Shown piece after piece: positions 33,908 to 43,341 of a DNA stretch of 64,000 bases. Source of the DNA: Candidatus Hydrogenedens sp. (GTDB taxonomy: Bacteria > Hydrogenedentota > Hydrogenedentia > Hydrogenedentales > JAEUWI01); contig WGMK01000014.1 in the NCBI GenBank assembly GCA_016125095.1, positions 62,001-126,000 of the forward strand. The letters run 5' to 3'. The notes under the pieces were generated by a model, which saw nothing but the letters and a program-made list of their open reading frames with translations, ran no database searches and was not told the DNA's origin. The position numbers and the translations under genes were made by a program. Position 1 is the stretch's first letter. Every line of letters begins with the position of its first letter.

Positions 33908-35047
33908 TTGCTGCGCATAGGATACGACGTCACCCCGCTGGCCCCGCCGCGCACGGGCGTGGGGAACTACGCCCACGCCCTGCTCAAGCACCTGCTGCTG
34001 CAGGACGCCGAGGTCGAGTTCGCCGCGCTTTCCACGGGCCGCCGCGCGCCCGTGCTCGACGCGCTGGTGTCGCCCGAGGACCGCGCGCGCCTCATGCTGC
34101 ACCGCCATGTGCAGGTGCCCACCCGGCTGATGTACAAGCTGTGGTCGGGCCTGGGCCGCCCGCGCGCCGACGCGCTCATCGAGGGCGCCGACGTCTTCCA
34201 CGCCACCAACTACGTGCTGCCGCCGCTGGAATCCGCGCGCGGCGTGGTCACCATGTACGACCTCACGTTCCTGAAGCATCCCGAGTGGTGCAGCCCGAAG
34301 ATTGTGGGGCCCTTCTCGCGCGGCGTGCAGACCTACGCCGACCGCGCCGATGCGATTGTCACCTGCTCCGAAGCAGCCAAGCGCGACATTGTCGAGTTGC
34401 TGCGCCAGCCGGAGGACAAGGTGCATGTGGTGTATGGCGCGGCCGACGACATGTATCACCGCGCGAACCGCCCGCGCGCCGTCGACCTGGTGGCGCAGCA
34501 CTACGACGTGCGCCAGCCGTATCTGCTTTTTCTGGGTACCCTCGAGCCGCGAAAGAATATCGAGGGCATGCTGCGGGCCTTTGCCCAGACAGCCCGCGAC
34601 GTGCCGCATACCTTTGTGCTGGCGGGCGGCCTGGGCTGGAACATGCGTGGCCTCGATGCGCTCATCGATTCGCTTGGCATCCGCGATCGCGTGAAGCGCA
34701 TCGGCTATGTGCAGGACCCCGCGCACCTCCCCGCGTTCTATGCCGCAGCCGACGCCTTTTTCTTCGCCAGCCACTACGAGGGCTTCGGCCTGCCGTTACT
34801 CGAAGCCATGGCCTGCGGATGCCCCGTGGTAGTGGCCAACAATTCCTCCCTGCCCGAAGTGGGGGGCTTCGCCGCGCAGTATGTAGACGCCGCCGACCCC
34901 GCCCAGATGGCCGCCACACTGCTCATGGTTTTGCAGAATGACCGGCTTCGTGAGACCATGACTGCAAGAGGTCTGGATCAGGCCCGGCGGTTTTCATGGG
35001 AAAACGGTGCCGCGCGCCTGCTCGATCTCTATCGGAGTTTGGCGTAA
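33908..35047 (+). CDS. GT4-family glycosyltransferase
   Basis: 379 residues of GT-B fold. N-terminal domain: IGYDVTPLAPPRTGVGNYA; C-terminal domain: FLGTLEPRKNIEGML and the E-x7-E motif HYEGFGLPLLEAMACGCPVVVAN. It starts at TTG 33908 behind GGGGGGCC; upstream in-frame codons overlap the preceding gene and are implausible. Its stop overlaps the start of the next glycosyltransferase (TAATG), so the pair is coupled. It transfers a sugar from a nucleotide donor, probably in envelope glycan synthesis. Confidence 0.88.
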   Translation: MLRIGYDVTPLAPPRTGVGNYAHALLKHLLLQDAEVEFAALSTGRRAPVLDALVSPEDRARLMLHRHVQVPTRLMYKLWSGLGRPRADALIEGADVFHATNYVLPPLESARGVVTMYDLTFLKHPEWCSPKIVGPFSRGVQTYADRADAIVTCSEAAKRDIVELLRQPEDKVHVVYGAADDMYHRANRPRAVDLVAQHYDVRQPYLLFLGTLEPRKNIEGMLRAFAQTARDVPHTFVLAGGLGWNMRGLDALIDSLGIRDRVKRIGYVQDPAHLPAFYAAADAFFFASHYEGFGLPLLEAMACGCPVVVANNSSLPEVGGFAAQYVDAADPAQMAATLLMVLQNDRLRETMTARGLDQARRFSWENGAARLLDLYRSLA

Positions 35048-36147
35048 TGCATGTACTGATGAACGCCCTGCAAGCCGCAAATCGAAGCGGCACAGGACGT
35101 TACACCATCGAGTTGGCCCGTGCGCTGGCCAAGCGGTCCGAGTTGGTCGAGCTGTCGCTGCTCTGGCCGGCCGGCGCCGTGGAGGGTCCGCCCGAATCCG
35201 CGCAGGTGTATTCGCGCAATGCCCGGAGCATGCAGCGCCTGCTCGACGACCAATGGCGTATCCGCGGCATCCAGAAAAAATGCGGTGCGGACTTGCTCCA
35301 CTATCCGGCCAACGTCGGGCTGCTCTGGGGCGATTCGAAATTCGTCATGACCGTGCACGACCTGGCGTTCATCCGCAATCCCGAATGGTTCACGCCGAGC
35401 CGGTCGAACTATTACCGCCAGGCCACGCTTGCCAGCGCGCCCCGCGCCGAGCGCATCATCACGGTATCCCGCGCCGCGCGCGACGACCTCATCGAAATGG
35501 CCGGCGTCGATCCGGATCGCATCGACGTGATTCACAACGGCGTCGAGCCGGAATTCCACCCCCGGAGCGAGGAAGAAGTGCGGGAAGTGCGCGAGGCCCT
35601 GCGCCTGCCCGAGCGCTTCGTGCTCTTCGTCGGCACGCTCGAGCCACGCAAAAACGTCATCCGGCTGGTGCGCGCGTGGGAACAGATCGCCGGGCACGCC
35701 GACGTGGACCTCGTCATCGTGGGGCGCAGCGGCTGGAAGACCGAGCCCATCATGCAGGCCATCGAGCGGAGCCCGCTGTTCAACCGCATCCATCTGGTCG
35801 GCCACGTGCCCGGGCCGCAGTTGCCTGCGGTCTACACCGCCGCGCGCGCCCTGGTGTGGCCCAGCCTGTTCGAGGGCTTCGGCCTGCCCCCGCTCGAAGC
35901 CATGGCCTGCGGCACCCCCGCCCTCACGTCGAATACCAGCAGCCTGCCCGAGGTGACCGGAGACGCCGCCGTCCTCGTCAATCCCCACGATACCGACGCC
36001 ATCGCCGACGGCATCTTCAACCTCGTGATGAACGACGAGTTCCGCAAGGACCTCCGCGCCGCCGGCATCGTTCGCGCCAAACAATTCACCTGGGACCGTG
36101 CCGCCGAGTTGACGATTACGTCTTACCGCCGTGCCTTGGGCCTGTAG
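35047..36147 (+). CDS. GT4-family glycosyltransferase, second of coupled pair
   Basis: 366 residues. ATG 35047 overlaps the stop of the preceding paralogue. Features: NRSGTGRYTIELARAL at the N-terminus, GTLEPRKNVIRLVRAWE, and FEGFGLPPLEAMACGTPALTSN with the retaining E-x7-E motif. It is clearly related to the gene before it, consistent with duplication and stepwise sugar addition to one glycan. The final codons lie within a terminator-like hairpin. Confidence 0.9.
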   Translation: MHVLMNALQAANRSGTGRYTIELARALAKRSELVELSLLWPAGAVEGPPESAQVYSRNARSMQRLLDDQWRIRGIQKKCGADLLHYPANVGLLWGDSKFVMTVHDLAFIRNPEWFTPSRSNYYRQATLASAPRAERIITVSRAARDDLIEMAGVDPDRIDVIHNGVEPEFHPRSEEEVREVREALRLPERFVLFVGTLEPRKNVIRLVRAWEQIAGHADVDLVIVGRSGWKTEPIMQAIERSPLFNRIHLVGHVPGPQLPAVYTAARALVWPSLFEGFGLPPLEAMACGTPALTSNTSSLPEVTGDAAVLVNPHDTDAIADGIFNLVMNDEFRKDLRAAGIVRAKQFTWDRAAELTITSYRRALGL

Positions 36148-36165
36148 GTGGGGCCAAGATTTTTT
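36135..36165 (+). terminator. Terminator overlapping the end of the second glycosyltransferase gene
   Basis: A short CTTGG/CCAAG stem with extra G-C pairs is followed by TTTTTT; the stop codon lies in the loop. Confidence 0.5.
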
Positions 36166-36271
36166 GACAGGATAACTGGATTGGGGGATTGAAGAGGGAA
36201 CGGGGAGGAGGAGAGGGGGAAGGATTGGCGTCCCTCGGCCCTTGCGACAAGATGGCTCGCGGGTACGCTCG

Positions 36272-37260
36272 AGCGCTTTAACTTTGCATGCATACGATGT
36301 TATACTTGAGGACATGAAAGCTTCCTCAGCAGATCTTCGCAAACGTGTTGTGGCCGCGCGCATGGAAGACGGTCAATCGATGGGTGAAATCGCCGAGCGC
36401 TTTCGCATGCCGAAGGCGACGGTGCAGACAATTCTGCGCCGTTACGCTGAGGCCAAGACCATCGAGCCAAAGCCGCGCGGTGGCGGACGCCGCTCGGCTT
36501 TTACCCCTGATGCGATTGCCAGGCTGGAAAAGAGCTTGTTCGCCCGTCCGGATTCCACGCTTGAAGAATTGCGTAAGGCGTGCGGGATTGCGGTTTCTCT
36601 GGCTGCGTATCACAAGACGCTCAAGCGACTGGGCTACACGCGAAAAAAAAGTCTGTACGTGCGGGAGAGCAGCGCCGCGAAGATGTAGTGGAGCAACGCA
36701 AAGTCTGGTGTGAGCGCTTGCGCAACGTGGATCGCCGTCGTCTGGTGTACCTGGACGAGACGGGTGCAAAGACGAACATGCTGAGATTATATGCTCGTGC
36801 AAAGGACGGCACGCGAGCAGTCGACTTCACCCCCCAGGGCCACTGGAACACCACAACGCTGGTGGCGGCGCTGAGCTTACAGGGCCCGCTTGCTCCCATG
36901 GTCTTGGACGGCCCCATGGACCGGGCATGCTTCGAAGCTTATGCGGCCCAAGTGCTGATTCCGGCTCTTAAGGCAGGCACGATCGTTGTCATGGACAACC
37001 TCTCGGCACACAAATCACCCGCCATCAGCGCCCTGTTTGAAGCGGCCCAGATCGAGCTCTGGTACCTGCCGCCCTACAGCCCAGACTTCAATCCCATCGA
37101 AATGATGTGGTCCAAAGTGAAAAGCTCGCTACGCAGCGCGTGCGCGCGAACTCAGGATGCGCTCTATAAAGCCATCGCGTCGGCGCTGGCAGACGTCACT
37201 GAGCATCATAGCGCTAGCTTTTTCGATCACTCTTTCGTATGCATGCAAAGTTAAAACGCT
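36272..37260 (+). mobile_element. IS630-family insertion sequence, 989 bp
   Basis: Terminal inverted repeats 36272-36297 and 37235-37260 match at 25 of 26 positions (TTTAACTTTGCATGCATACGA core). CTCG occurs directly outside each end (36268-36271, 37261-37264). Joining the flanks over one CTCG recreates exactly the 29-bp sequence found intact at 37519-37547, so the insertion interrupted one copy of a local repeat. IS630 elements normally duplicate TA, so a 4-nt CTCG duplication is unusual. The transposase appears intact if frameshifted. Confidence 0.88.
36314..37254 (+). CDS. IS630-family transposase made by -1 frameshifting
   Basis: The first frame (36314-36688) encodes a helix-turn-helix domain (MGEIAERFRMPKATVQTILRRY). 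The second, in the -1 frame, encodes the DDE domain: VYLDETGAKTNM (Asp), VVMDNLSAHKSP (Asp) and LPPYSPDFNPIEMMW (Glu). The frames join at a run of eight A (36643-36650), where a -1 slip gives continuous protein of about 313 residues. Programmed frameshifting is typical in this family, so I treat it as functional rather than broken. The stop codon lies inside the right terminal repeat. Confidence 0.88.
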
Positions 37261-37326
37261 CTCGCCCTACCGTGTGTGGGCTTTCGTAAAGTTTGCCGCA
37301 CTTGTACCCCGCGATCTTCCTATGTC

Positions 37327-37486
37327 GTCATTGCGAGGAGCGAATCTTCGAGCGACGCGGCAACCTCTTTGGTGTGGTTGCTCTTAACAGGGTACGAGAA
37401 CTCGGGATTTGGTACCGGTGCCAAGCCGAGAACACGTACCAACGTCATCGCGCCAAAGAGGTTGCCGCGCTTCGCTCGCAATGACG
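37327..37486. repeat. Inverted pair of GCGACGCGGCAACCTCTTTGG-type repeats
   Basis: Left arm 37327-37377 and right arm 37450-37486 share, in opposite orientation, GTCATTGCGAG, GCGCGGCAA/GACGCGGCAA and CCTCTTTGG. The left arm has an extra segment of about 13 nt. Another copy is at 20-70. No gene occurs in 37261-37553; the gap is made up of this repeat and the target-site copy. Confidence 0.6.
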
Positions 37487-37518
37487 GTTGGGGGGGAATT
37501 GTGCGCTCCGGCCCCTGG

Positions 37519-37547
37519 ATGGCTCGCGGGTACGCTCGCCCTACCGT
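37519..37547. repeat. Intact copy of the repeat that the IS630 element entered
   Basis: This 29-nt sequence (ATGGCTCGCGGGTACGCTCG then CCCTACCGT) equals the left IS flank joined to the right IS flank once one CTCG is removed. Confidence 0.7.
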
Positions 37548-37553
37548 CTTGCT

Positions 37554-38546
37554 TTAGCGGGCGCCCATCATGGCGACGAACGCGCGGAAGAGCTCGGGAT
37601 CGATTTGGCCCTTCATGGTGCGGCCCATGGTTTCGAGCGCCTCGAAGGTGTTGCGCTTTTTCTGGTGGTGGCGGTCGCAGGTGAGCGCATCGAAGATGTC
37701 GGCGATGGCGACGATGCGGACGTAGCGCGAGATGGTGCCGCCAGCGAGCCCGTCGGGGTAACCGGAGCCGTCGAGGCGCTCGCGATGATGCAGCACAATG
37801 TCGAGCGCAATCTCGCCGAGGCAGTCGGCGTCGGCCATCATCTGGTATCCCACGCGCGTGGTGTCTTTCACGCGCTGCCATTCGTGCTCGGTCAGGGGGC
37901 CTTGCCGCTCGAGCAGATCCTTGGGCAGGGTCGATTTTCCCACGTCGTGCAGCAGGGCGCCGTTGGCGATTTCGCGCAGGGTCGCGCGGTCGTCGATGCC
38001 GGCGCGCATGGCGAGCGCGACGCTGTAGGCCACCACGTTTACGCTGTGGGTGTAGAGGTAGTGGTCGGCCGAGATGGTGCGCAGCAGGTGCTCGAGCTTG
38101 AAGTCCTCGGCGCCCATGAAATCCACCGTCTGCCCGGCCACGTTCTTGCCGCGGCGCACGGCTTTGCGGTCGCAGGGGTCTTCCAGCACCTGCTCCACCA
38201 CCGCCTGGGCGGAGTCGTAGAGGATGACGGATTTTTCGCGCAGGGGAATGCGCTTGTCGGTCAGCAGGTCTTCCAGATGCTCCGACAGGTACACGTGGTA
38301 GTCGTTGCGCTGGTCGCCGTGGATGTAGAGCCGGTCGCGCCGGTAGGCTGCCAGGCGTTCCTGCGCTTCCCGGTTGAAGGGCGTGTTGCGCTGGCAATAG
38401 AGGATGAAGGGCTGTTCCGACGAGGGCCGCAGGTAGAGATCGAAAGGCGGCACGCTGTCGAGCCGGATAGCCTTGATGCTGATCGGGTAGTAGGTCTCGT
38501 CGCCGTAGATAACGGGTTCCGAGCTCTTTGCGACTGAAGCGGGCAC
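37554..38546 (-). CDS. HD-GYP domain protein (probable cyclic-di-GMP phosphodiesterase)
   Basis: 330 residues from GTG 38546, which has GGGAGGGG seven nt upstream; an ATG at 38588 is the longer alternative. The N-terminal 150 residues are a PilZ-like or unknown sensory region. The HD motif is LLHDVGKS (His200, Asp201) and the GYP motif is HHRERLDGSGYPDG (262-264), both complete, so hydrolysis of cyclic-di-GMP is expected. It is the last gene of the mre-rng operon, linking cell shape or envelope synthesis to a second messenger by position. Confidence 0.87.
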   Translation of the reverse strand: MPASVAKSSEPVIYGDETYYPISIKAIRLDSVPPFDLYLRPSSEQPFILYCQRNTPFNREAQERLAAYRRDRLYIHGDQRNDYHVYLSEHLEDLLTDKRIPLREKSVILYDSAQAVVEQVLEDPCDRKAVRRGKNVAGQTVDFMGAEDFKLEHLLRTISADHYLYTHSVNVVAYSVALAMRAGIDDRATLREIANGALLHDVGKSTLPKDLLERQGPLTEHEWQRVKDTTRVGYQMMADADCLGEIALDIVLHHRERLDGSGYPDGLAGGTISRYVRIVAIADIFDALTCDRHHQKKRNTFEALETMGRTMKGQIDPELFRAFVAMMGAR

Positions 38547-38612
38547 GGCTGCCCCTCCCACAGGGTTGCACCGGCGTTGTTGTAGCATATCGCCGCCGCG
38601 GCGCGCGACCCG

Positions 38613-40136
38613 TTAATCCGGGGTAATTTCTTTCCGCGTGCGCGCCCGCAGGAATTTCACGTCTTCCACGTGGAAATCCGACACCGATTCCAGGGCGATT
38701 TCGCGCTGGAAGGATTCCGCAATTGCGTCGAGCATGGCCTTGTTTTCGCTCTTCAGGCGGCGGATGACATCGGGGTGCGCCTGGATGAGGATGGACTTCT
38801 CCCTGCTCTGGCAGAAGAGGCTTTGTAGGTTGCGCAGGGTGTCGAAGGTGACCGTCGTCACCGACCGCACCAGGCCGCTGCCGCTGCAATAGGGGCAGGG
38901 CTGCGAAAGCGCCTTCACCAGGTTGTGCTTCACGCGCTTGCGCGTCATCTCAATCATGCCGAGCTCGTTCACTTCCGAAATCGTCGTCTTCGCGTGGTCG
39001 CGCTTGAGCGCTTCCGAAAGGTGCGCTATCAGTTTCTTCCGATTGCGCTCGTAGAGCATGTCGATGAAGTCGATGACGATGATGCCGCCCATGTCGCGCA
39101 GGCGCACCTGCCGGGCGATTTCCTCGGCGGCCTCCAGGTTGGTCTGCAGCACGGTGTCTTCCAGCTGTTTCTTGCCGGTGAACTTGCCCGTGTTCACGTC
39201 GATGGCGATAAGCGCCTCGGTCTGGTCGATGCAGATATGCCCGCCGCTCTTCAGCAGCACCTTACGGTTCAGGGCCTTGGTGATGTCCGCCTCGATGCCC
39301 ATGCGGTCGAACATCGGCCGCTTGTGCTTGTACAGCTTTACCCGGCCCTTCAGCTTCGGCGCGAGGTTCTCCAAAAACTTCACGGTGCGCTCGTACTCGC
39401 GCTCGTCGTCTATCGTGATGCGCTCGTATTCCTCGGTAAAGCGATCGCGCACGATGCGCAGCACCGGGTTCAGGTCTTCGCGCAGGAGCCCCGGGCCGTT
39501 CATGCGCTCGAACTTCTTCTTCACGCGCTCCCACTCGCGCATCAGGAATTTCGCGTCGCCCTCGAAGTCGCGCTTCTGCCGGCCCTCGCCCGCGGTGCGC
39601 GTCACCAGGCCCACGCCCTGCGGACGCACCTGCTGCAGCACCTTGCGCAGACGGTCGCGCTCCTGGCCCGATTCGATTTTCTTCGATACGCCCAGCGTCT
39701 GCACCGTGGGCATCAGCACCATGTAGCGGCCGGGAATGGTGACGAAGTTGGTGAGGCGCGCGCCCTTGGTACCCAGGCGGTCCTTCGCAATCTGCACCAT
39801 CAGGTACTGGCCCTTCTTGAGCATGGTCTCGATGGGCTGCTGCTTGGCGCGGCCGGCGCGGGTCTTGGCGCGCGGCACGCCGTTCTCCAGCACCACGTCG
39901 CCCGTGCCCTCGGCCCCGGCGATATCGCTTACATACAGGAAGCCGTTCTTGTCCTCGCCGTAGTCGATGAAGGCCGCCTGCATGCCGGGGATAACGGCAT
40001 CCACGCGTCCGCGGTAGATGTTGCCCACGTGGCTGGGGTCTTCGTCGCGCTCAATCTGCAATTCGGCCAGGCGCTCGTCTTCGAGAATGGCGATGCGCGT
40101 CTCGAAGTCGGCGACATTCACGACCATTTCTTTCAT
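38613..40136 (-). CDS. rng: Ribonuclease G
   Basis: 507 residues. An S1-like RNA-binding domain (HVGNIYRGRVDAVIPGMQAAFIDYG) lies near 35-110. The catalytic DNase-I-like domain shows IAIDVNTGKF and IIVIDFIDM, with the two metal-binding Asp residues of RNase E/G. QPCPYCSG is the zinc-link CPxC. It lacks the long C-terminal scaffold of RNase E, so RNase G is preferred. It overlaps the rodA stop by one nt within ATGA and follows the mre genes as rng does in many bacteria. It processes rRNA and mRNA. Confidence 0.93.
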   Translation of the reverse strand: MKEMVVNVADFETRIAILEDERLAELQIERDEDPSHVGNIYRGRVDAVIPGMQAAFIDYGEDKNGFLYVSDIAGAEGTGDVVLENGVPRAKTRAGRAKQQPIETMLKKGQYLMVQIAKDRLGTKGARLTNFVTIPGRYMVLMPTVQTLGVSKKIESGQERDRLRKVLQQVRPQGVGLVTRTAGEGRQKRDFEGDAKFLMREWERVKKKFERMNGPGLLREDLNPVLRIVRDRFTEEYERITIDDEREYERTVKFLENLAPKLKGRVKLYKHKRPMFDRMGIEADITKALNRKVLLKSGGHICIDQTEALIAIDVNTGKFTGKKQLEDTVLQTNLEAAEEIARQVRLRDMGGIIVIDFIDMLYERNRKKLIAHLSEALKRDHAKTTISEVNELGMIEMTRKRVKHNLVKALSQPCPYCSGSGLVRSVTTVTFDTLRNLQSLFCQSREKSILIQAHPDVIRRLKSENKAMLDAIAESFQREIALESVSDFHVEDVKFLRARTRKEITPD

Positions 40137-41380
40137 CAGGACACCCCTTTACGGTGTACGAAGCGCATGTGCGGCCGGGCCGGAATGCTGAGCAGCACGC
40201 CCACGCAGGCCATCACGGTGATATAGAACGAACGGCCATAGCTGAGGAAGGGGAGCGGGATGCCGGTTACCGGCATCACGCCCACCGTCACGGCGATATT
40301 AACGAAAATGTGGAACGCAAGCACGGTAACGATCCCGGTGGCCAGGAGGGTGCCCTGCATTTCGGGGCAATCGCGCGCGAACATGAGGCCGCGGAAGAGG
40401 AACGCGGCGAACAGCGCAATGACGATGCACACGCCGATGAAGCCCTGCTCCTCGCCGAGCAGGCTGAAGATGAAGTCCGTGTGGTGTTCCGGCAGGTAGT
40501 TCAGCCGGGTCTGTGTGCCCTGCAGGTAGCCCTTGCCCGAAAGCCCGCCGCTGCCGATGGTAATCTTGCTCTGCGTCGTGTGCCAGCCGCTGCCCTTCGG
40601 GTCGTAGTCCGGGTGGAGGAAGGCGTAGATGCGCTTCTTCTGGTAGTCCTTCAGCCCCAGCATCGACTTCGGGTTCACCTTGGCCTCGGGGTTGTCGGTC
40701 ACGGTGCCAAAAGGCGCGGCCTCGGGGTCGAAGTCCTTCATCTCGAGATAGACCACCGGGAAAATGCTCAAGCCGACGAGCACCACGGCCGCCAGATGCC
40801 ACATGCGGCAGCCCGCCACCCAGAGCATCGCGAGCGTCAGTGGCGCCATGGTGGCGGCCGTGCCCAGGTTGGGCTGCGCGAGAATCAGCAGCGTAGGCAC
40901 CCCCACGATCACGAAGGTGAGAATGAACCAGTGGAGCTTGCGGATGCGGCGGCCCAGCACGTGGAAATACCAGGTGAGCATAAACACCATCACGAGCTTG
41001 GTCATCTCGGAAGGCTGAATGCGGATGGGCCCGAGCTCGAGCCATCGCTCGCTGCCGCCCGCCATGTAGCCGGTTAACTCCACCGCCAGCAACAGTAATA
41101 CCGAGATGCCGTAGGCCAGTGGCGCGAAGGACACGAGGAAGCGGTAGTCGACCGCCGTCAGGCAGACGGCCAGCACCGTGCCGATCAGGAAGCCGCCGAT
41201 CTGCCGGTAGAGCAGCTCGATTTCCATGCTGCGGCAGGCGCTGTAGAGCGTGAGGAAACCGGCCAGCGCCAGCAGCAGCACGCAGCCGATGATCATCCAG
41301 TCCATGCGGCGCAGGTTATTCCAGTTCACCACGCGGATGCTGGCATCGCGGATCTGGTATTCGAGCGAGCGTGCGGCCAT
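40136..41380 (-). CDS. rodA: Rod-shape peptidoglycan polymerase RodA (SEDS)
   Basis: 414 residues with about ten membrane segments. SEDS landmarks: GSERWLELGPIRIQPSEMTKLV, LILAQPNLGTAATM, LPEHHTDFIFSLLGEEQGF and GIPLPFLSYGRSF. RodA polymerises lipid II glycan strands for cell elongation together with PBP2. The start ATG 41380 overlaps the stop of the PBP2 gene (TAATG). The longer open frame upstream belongs to the PBP2 shadow. Confidence 0.95.
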   Translation of the reverse strand: MAARSLEYQIRDASIRVVNWNNLRRMDWMIIGCVLLLALAGFLTLYSACRSMEIELLYRQIGGFLIGTVLAVCLTAVDYRFLVSFAPLAYGISVLLLLAVELTGYMAGGSERWLELGPIRIQPSEMTKLVMVFMLTWYFHVLGRRIRKLHWFILTFVIVGVPTLLILAQPNLGTAATMAPLTLAMLWVAGCRMWHLAAVVLVGLSIFPVVYLEMKDFDPEAAPFGTVTDNPEAKVNPKSMLGLKDYQKKRIYAFLHPDYDPKGSGWHTTQSKITIGSGGLSGKGYLQGTQTRLNYLPEHHTDFIFSLLGEEQGFIGVCIVIALFAAFLFRGLMFARDCPEMQGTLLATGIVTVLAFHIFVNIAVTVGVMPVTGIPLPFLSYGRSFYITVMACVGVLLSIPARPHMRFVHRKGVS

Positions 41381-43341
41381 TACTGCGGGGTCCCGTCCAG
41401 CCGCGCAAGCACAGGCGGCGTGGGGTCTTCGCGGTAGAAATACTCGATTACATCCTTCGCGAGCGGCGCGGCGGCCGAGCTGCCGTGGTGGCCGTGCTCC
41501 ACCAGGATGCACACCGAAATCCGCGGGCTGCGGTCGAGCACGCCCGCCACGAACCAGGCGTGGTCGCGGAACTCGTAGGGGATGTCTTCCTCGTTGGCGA
41601 ACTGCTCGTGGTGCTTCAGGCTCATCACCTGCGCCGAGCCGGTCTTGCCCATAATTTTCATGCCTTCGATATACGCGGCCTTGCCCGTGCCGGTGGGTGC
41701 GGGACTCTGTTTCTCCACGCACTGCAGCATGCCCGCCTGCACGATCTCGATGGTCTTTTCGGAGAGCAGACGCGCCGATTCTTTGGGGTCGAGCTCGACA
41801 TTCAGGTGCGGCTGGATACGATAGCCGCCGTTCACGATGGCGGCCGTCAGCACCGCGCACTGCAACGGCGTGGCGGCGGCGCTGCCCTGGCCGATGCTCA
41901 GGTTTACCGTGTCGCCGGGATACCACTTCTGGTCCCACACCGGCTTGCTGGCGAACAACTCGGCTTTCCATTCGGGCGAGGGAATCAGTGCGGGGTTTTC
42001 GCCGGGCAGGTCGATGCCGGTCTTTACGCCGAGGCCCATCTTGTGCGACCACTCGTTGATCTTGTCGACGCCCAGGCGGAGGCCGACATTATAGAAGAAT
42101 ACGTCGCAGGAGTAGGCGAGCGCCTCGCGTACGTTGACGCTGCCGTGTCCGCTGCGGCGCCAGCAATGCCACGCGCGGCCCGCGCCGTTGATCTGGAACT
42201 TGCCGGGGCAGAAGAACGTGCTGTGTTCGTCGATGATGCCTTCCTCGAGCGCGGCCGCGGCCAGCAGCACCTTGAACACGGAGCCGGGCGGGTAGTTCTC
42301 GCGGTAGGCGCGGCTGAACATCGGGTTCGGCTCGGGCGCGCGCAGCAGGTTCAGGCGCTCGCAATTCTCCAGCGTGTCGGAGTGCTCGCAATTCGGGTCG
42401 CGCGTCACGAAGACGTTGGGGTCGTAGGTGGGCATGCTGGCCAGCGCGAGCACGCCGCCGGTGTCGGCATTGAGCACGACGATCGCGCCCACTTCGCCGC
42501 GCAGGATGTCTTCACAGGCCTTCTGCAGCCCCATGTCGATGGTGAGATAAAGCTCCTCGCCGCTCACGGGATTGCGCCGCGCGGCTTCCTCGCGCAGCTC
42601 GTGGCCTTGGCTGTCGCGCGGCGACACCACCGGCAGGCCGCGGCGATCGGTGCGGATTTCCGGGCGGCCCGAGGCGTACTTGGTCACCACGGCGTAGCCG
42701 TCCTGGCCGCGCAGGTCATGCTCGTATACCCGCTCGATGCCGCCCTTGCCCACGATGTCGCCCATGCGGTAGCCCATCGGCTTCCACTCGTCGAGCTCGC
42801 TGCTGATTTCGCCGAGGAACCCGAGAATCTGGCCGCCGGTTTCGCCGTACAGGTAGCGCCGCTGCGGCGCGACCACCACCAGCACGCCAGGCAGTTCGGC
42901 GCTGTGCTCCTCCACGCGCACGCGGTCTTCCTTCACCACGTCGCGCTTGACCACGACCTGCTGAAACGGCGCGCCGCGGGTGGCCTGCATGCGGCTGAGG
43001 ATGGAATCGGCAGGCACCTTCAGCAAGGCTTCAAGCCGTTGTACCACATGCTCGCGCTGTTCCTCGGGGCATTCGCCGGGCACGAAGACGATGTCGGCGC
43101 TGGCGCGGTTGTCGGCGAGTACTTCGCCATTGCGGCCGAAGATGAGACCGCGGTCGGAGGGCAGGCGCTTTTCCCACACCTGGTTGTCGCGCGCCATCAC
43201 CGCGTACTCGTGCATGTTCACGATTTGCAGCTGCCAGAACCGCGCGCAGAGCAGCGTGAGCGCAAGCGCGATGGCCAGCGCCAGCAGCTGCACGCGCGTG
43301 CTGACGCCTTCATAGCGGTTCGGCTCTTTCTCGGAATCCAT
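41380..43341 (-). CDS. mrdA: Penicillin-binding protein 2 (elongation transpeptidase)
   Basis: 653 residues with one N-terminal membrane anchor (LLALAIALALTLLCARFW). Transpeptidase motifs are complete: SxxK at Ser354-Lys357 (PPGSVFK), a second SCD motif (YSCDVFFYN) and KTG near 566 (MGKTGSAQ). The dimerisation/pedestal domain (SDRGLIFGRNGEVLADN) is present. It cross-links peptidoglycan during elongation with RodA. Start 43341 overlaps the mreD stop by one nt. Confidence 0.95.
   Translation of the reverse strand: MDSEKEPNRYEGVSTRVQLLALAIALALTLLCARFWQLQIVNMHEYAVMARDNQVWEKRLPSDRGLIFGRNGEVLADNRASADIVFVPGECPEEQREHVVQRLEALLKVPADSILSRMQATRGAPFQQVVVKRDVVKEDRVRVEEHSAELPGVLVVVAPQRRYLYGETGGQILGFLGEISSELDEWKPMGYRMGDIVGKGGIERVYEHDLRGQDGYAVVTKYASGRPEIRTDRRGLPVVSPRDSQGHELREEAARRNPVSGEELYLTIDMGLQKACEDILRGEVGAIVVLNADTGGVLALASMPTYDPNVFVTRDPNCEHSDTLENCERLNLLRAPEPNPMFSRAYRENYPPGSVFKVLLAAAALEEGIIDEHSTFFCPGKFQINGAGRAWHCWRRSGHGSVNVREALAYSCDVFFYNVGLRLGVDKINEWSHKMGLGVKTGIDLPGENPALIPSPEWKAELFASKPVWDQKWYPGDTVNLSIGQGSAAATPLQCAVLTAAIVNGGYRIQPHLNVELDPKESARLLSEKTIEIVQAGMLQCVEKQSPAPTGTGKAAYIEGMKIMGKTGSAQVMSLKHHEQFANEEDIPYEFRDHAWFVAGVLDRSPRISVCILVEHGHHGSSAAAPLAKDVIEYFYREDPTPPVLARLDGTPQ

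Noticed and set aside
36314..37254. Transposase as a pseudogene
   Set aside because: The two frames meet at an A8 slip site and all DDE motifs are intact, as in other IS630 elements with programmed frameshifting.
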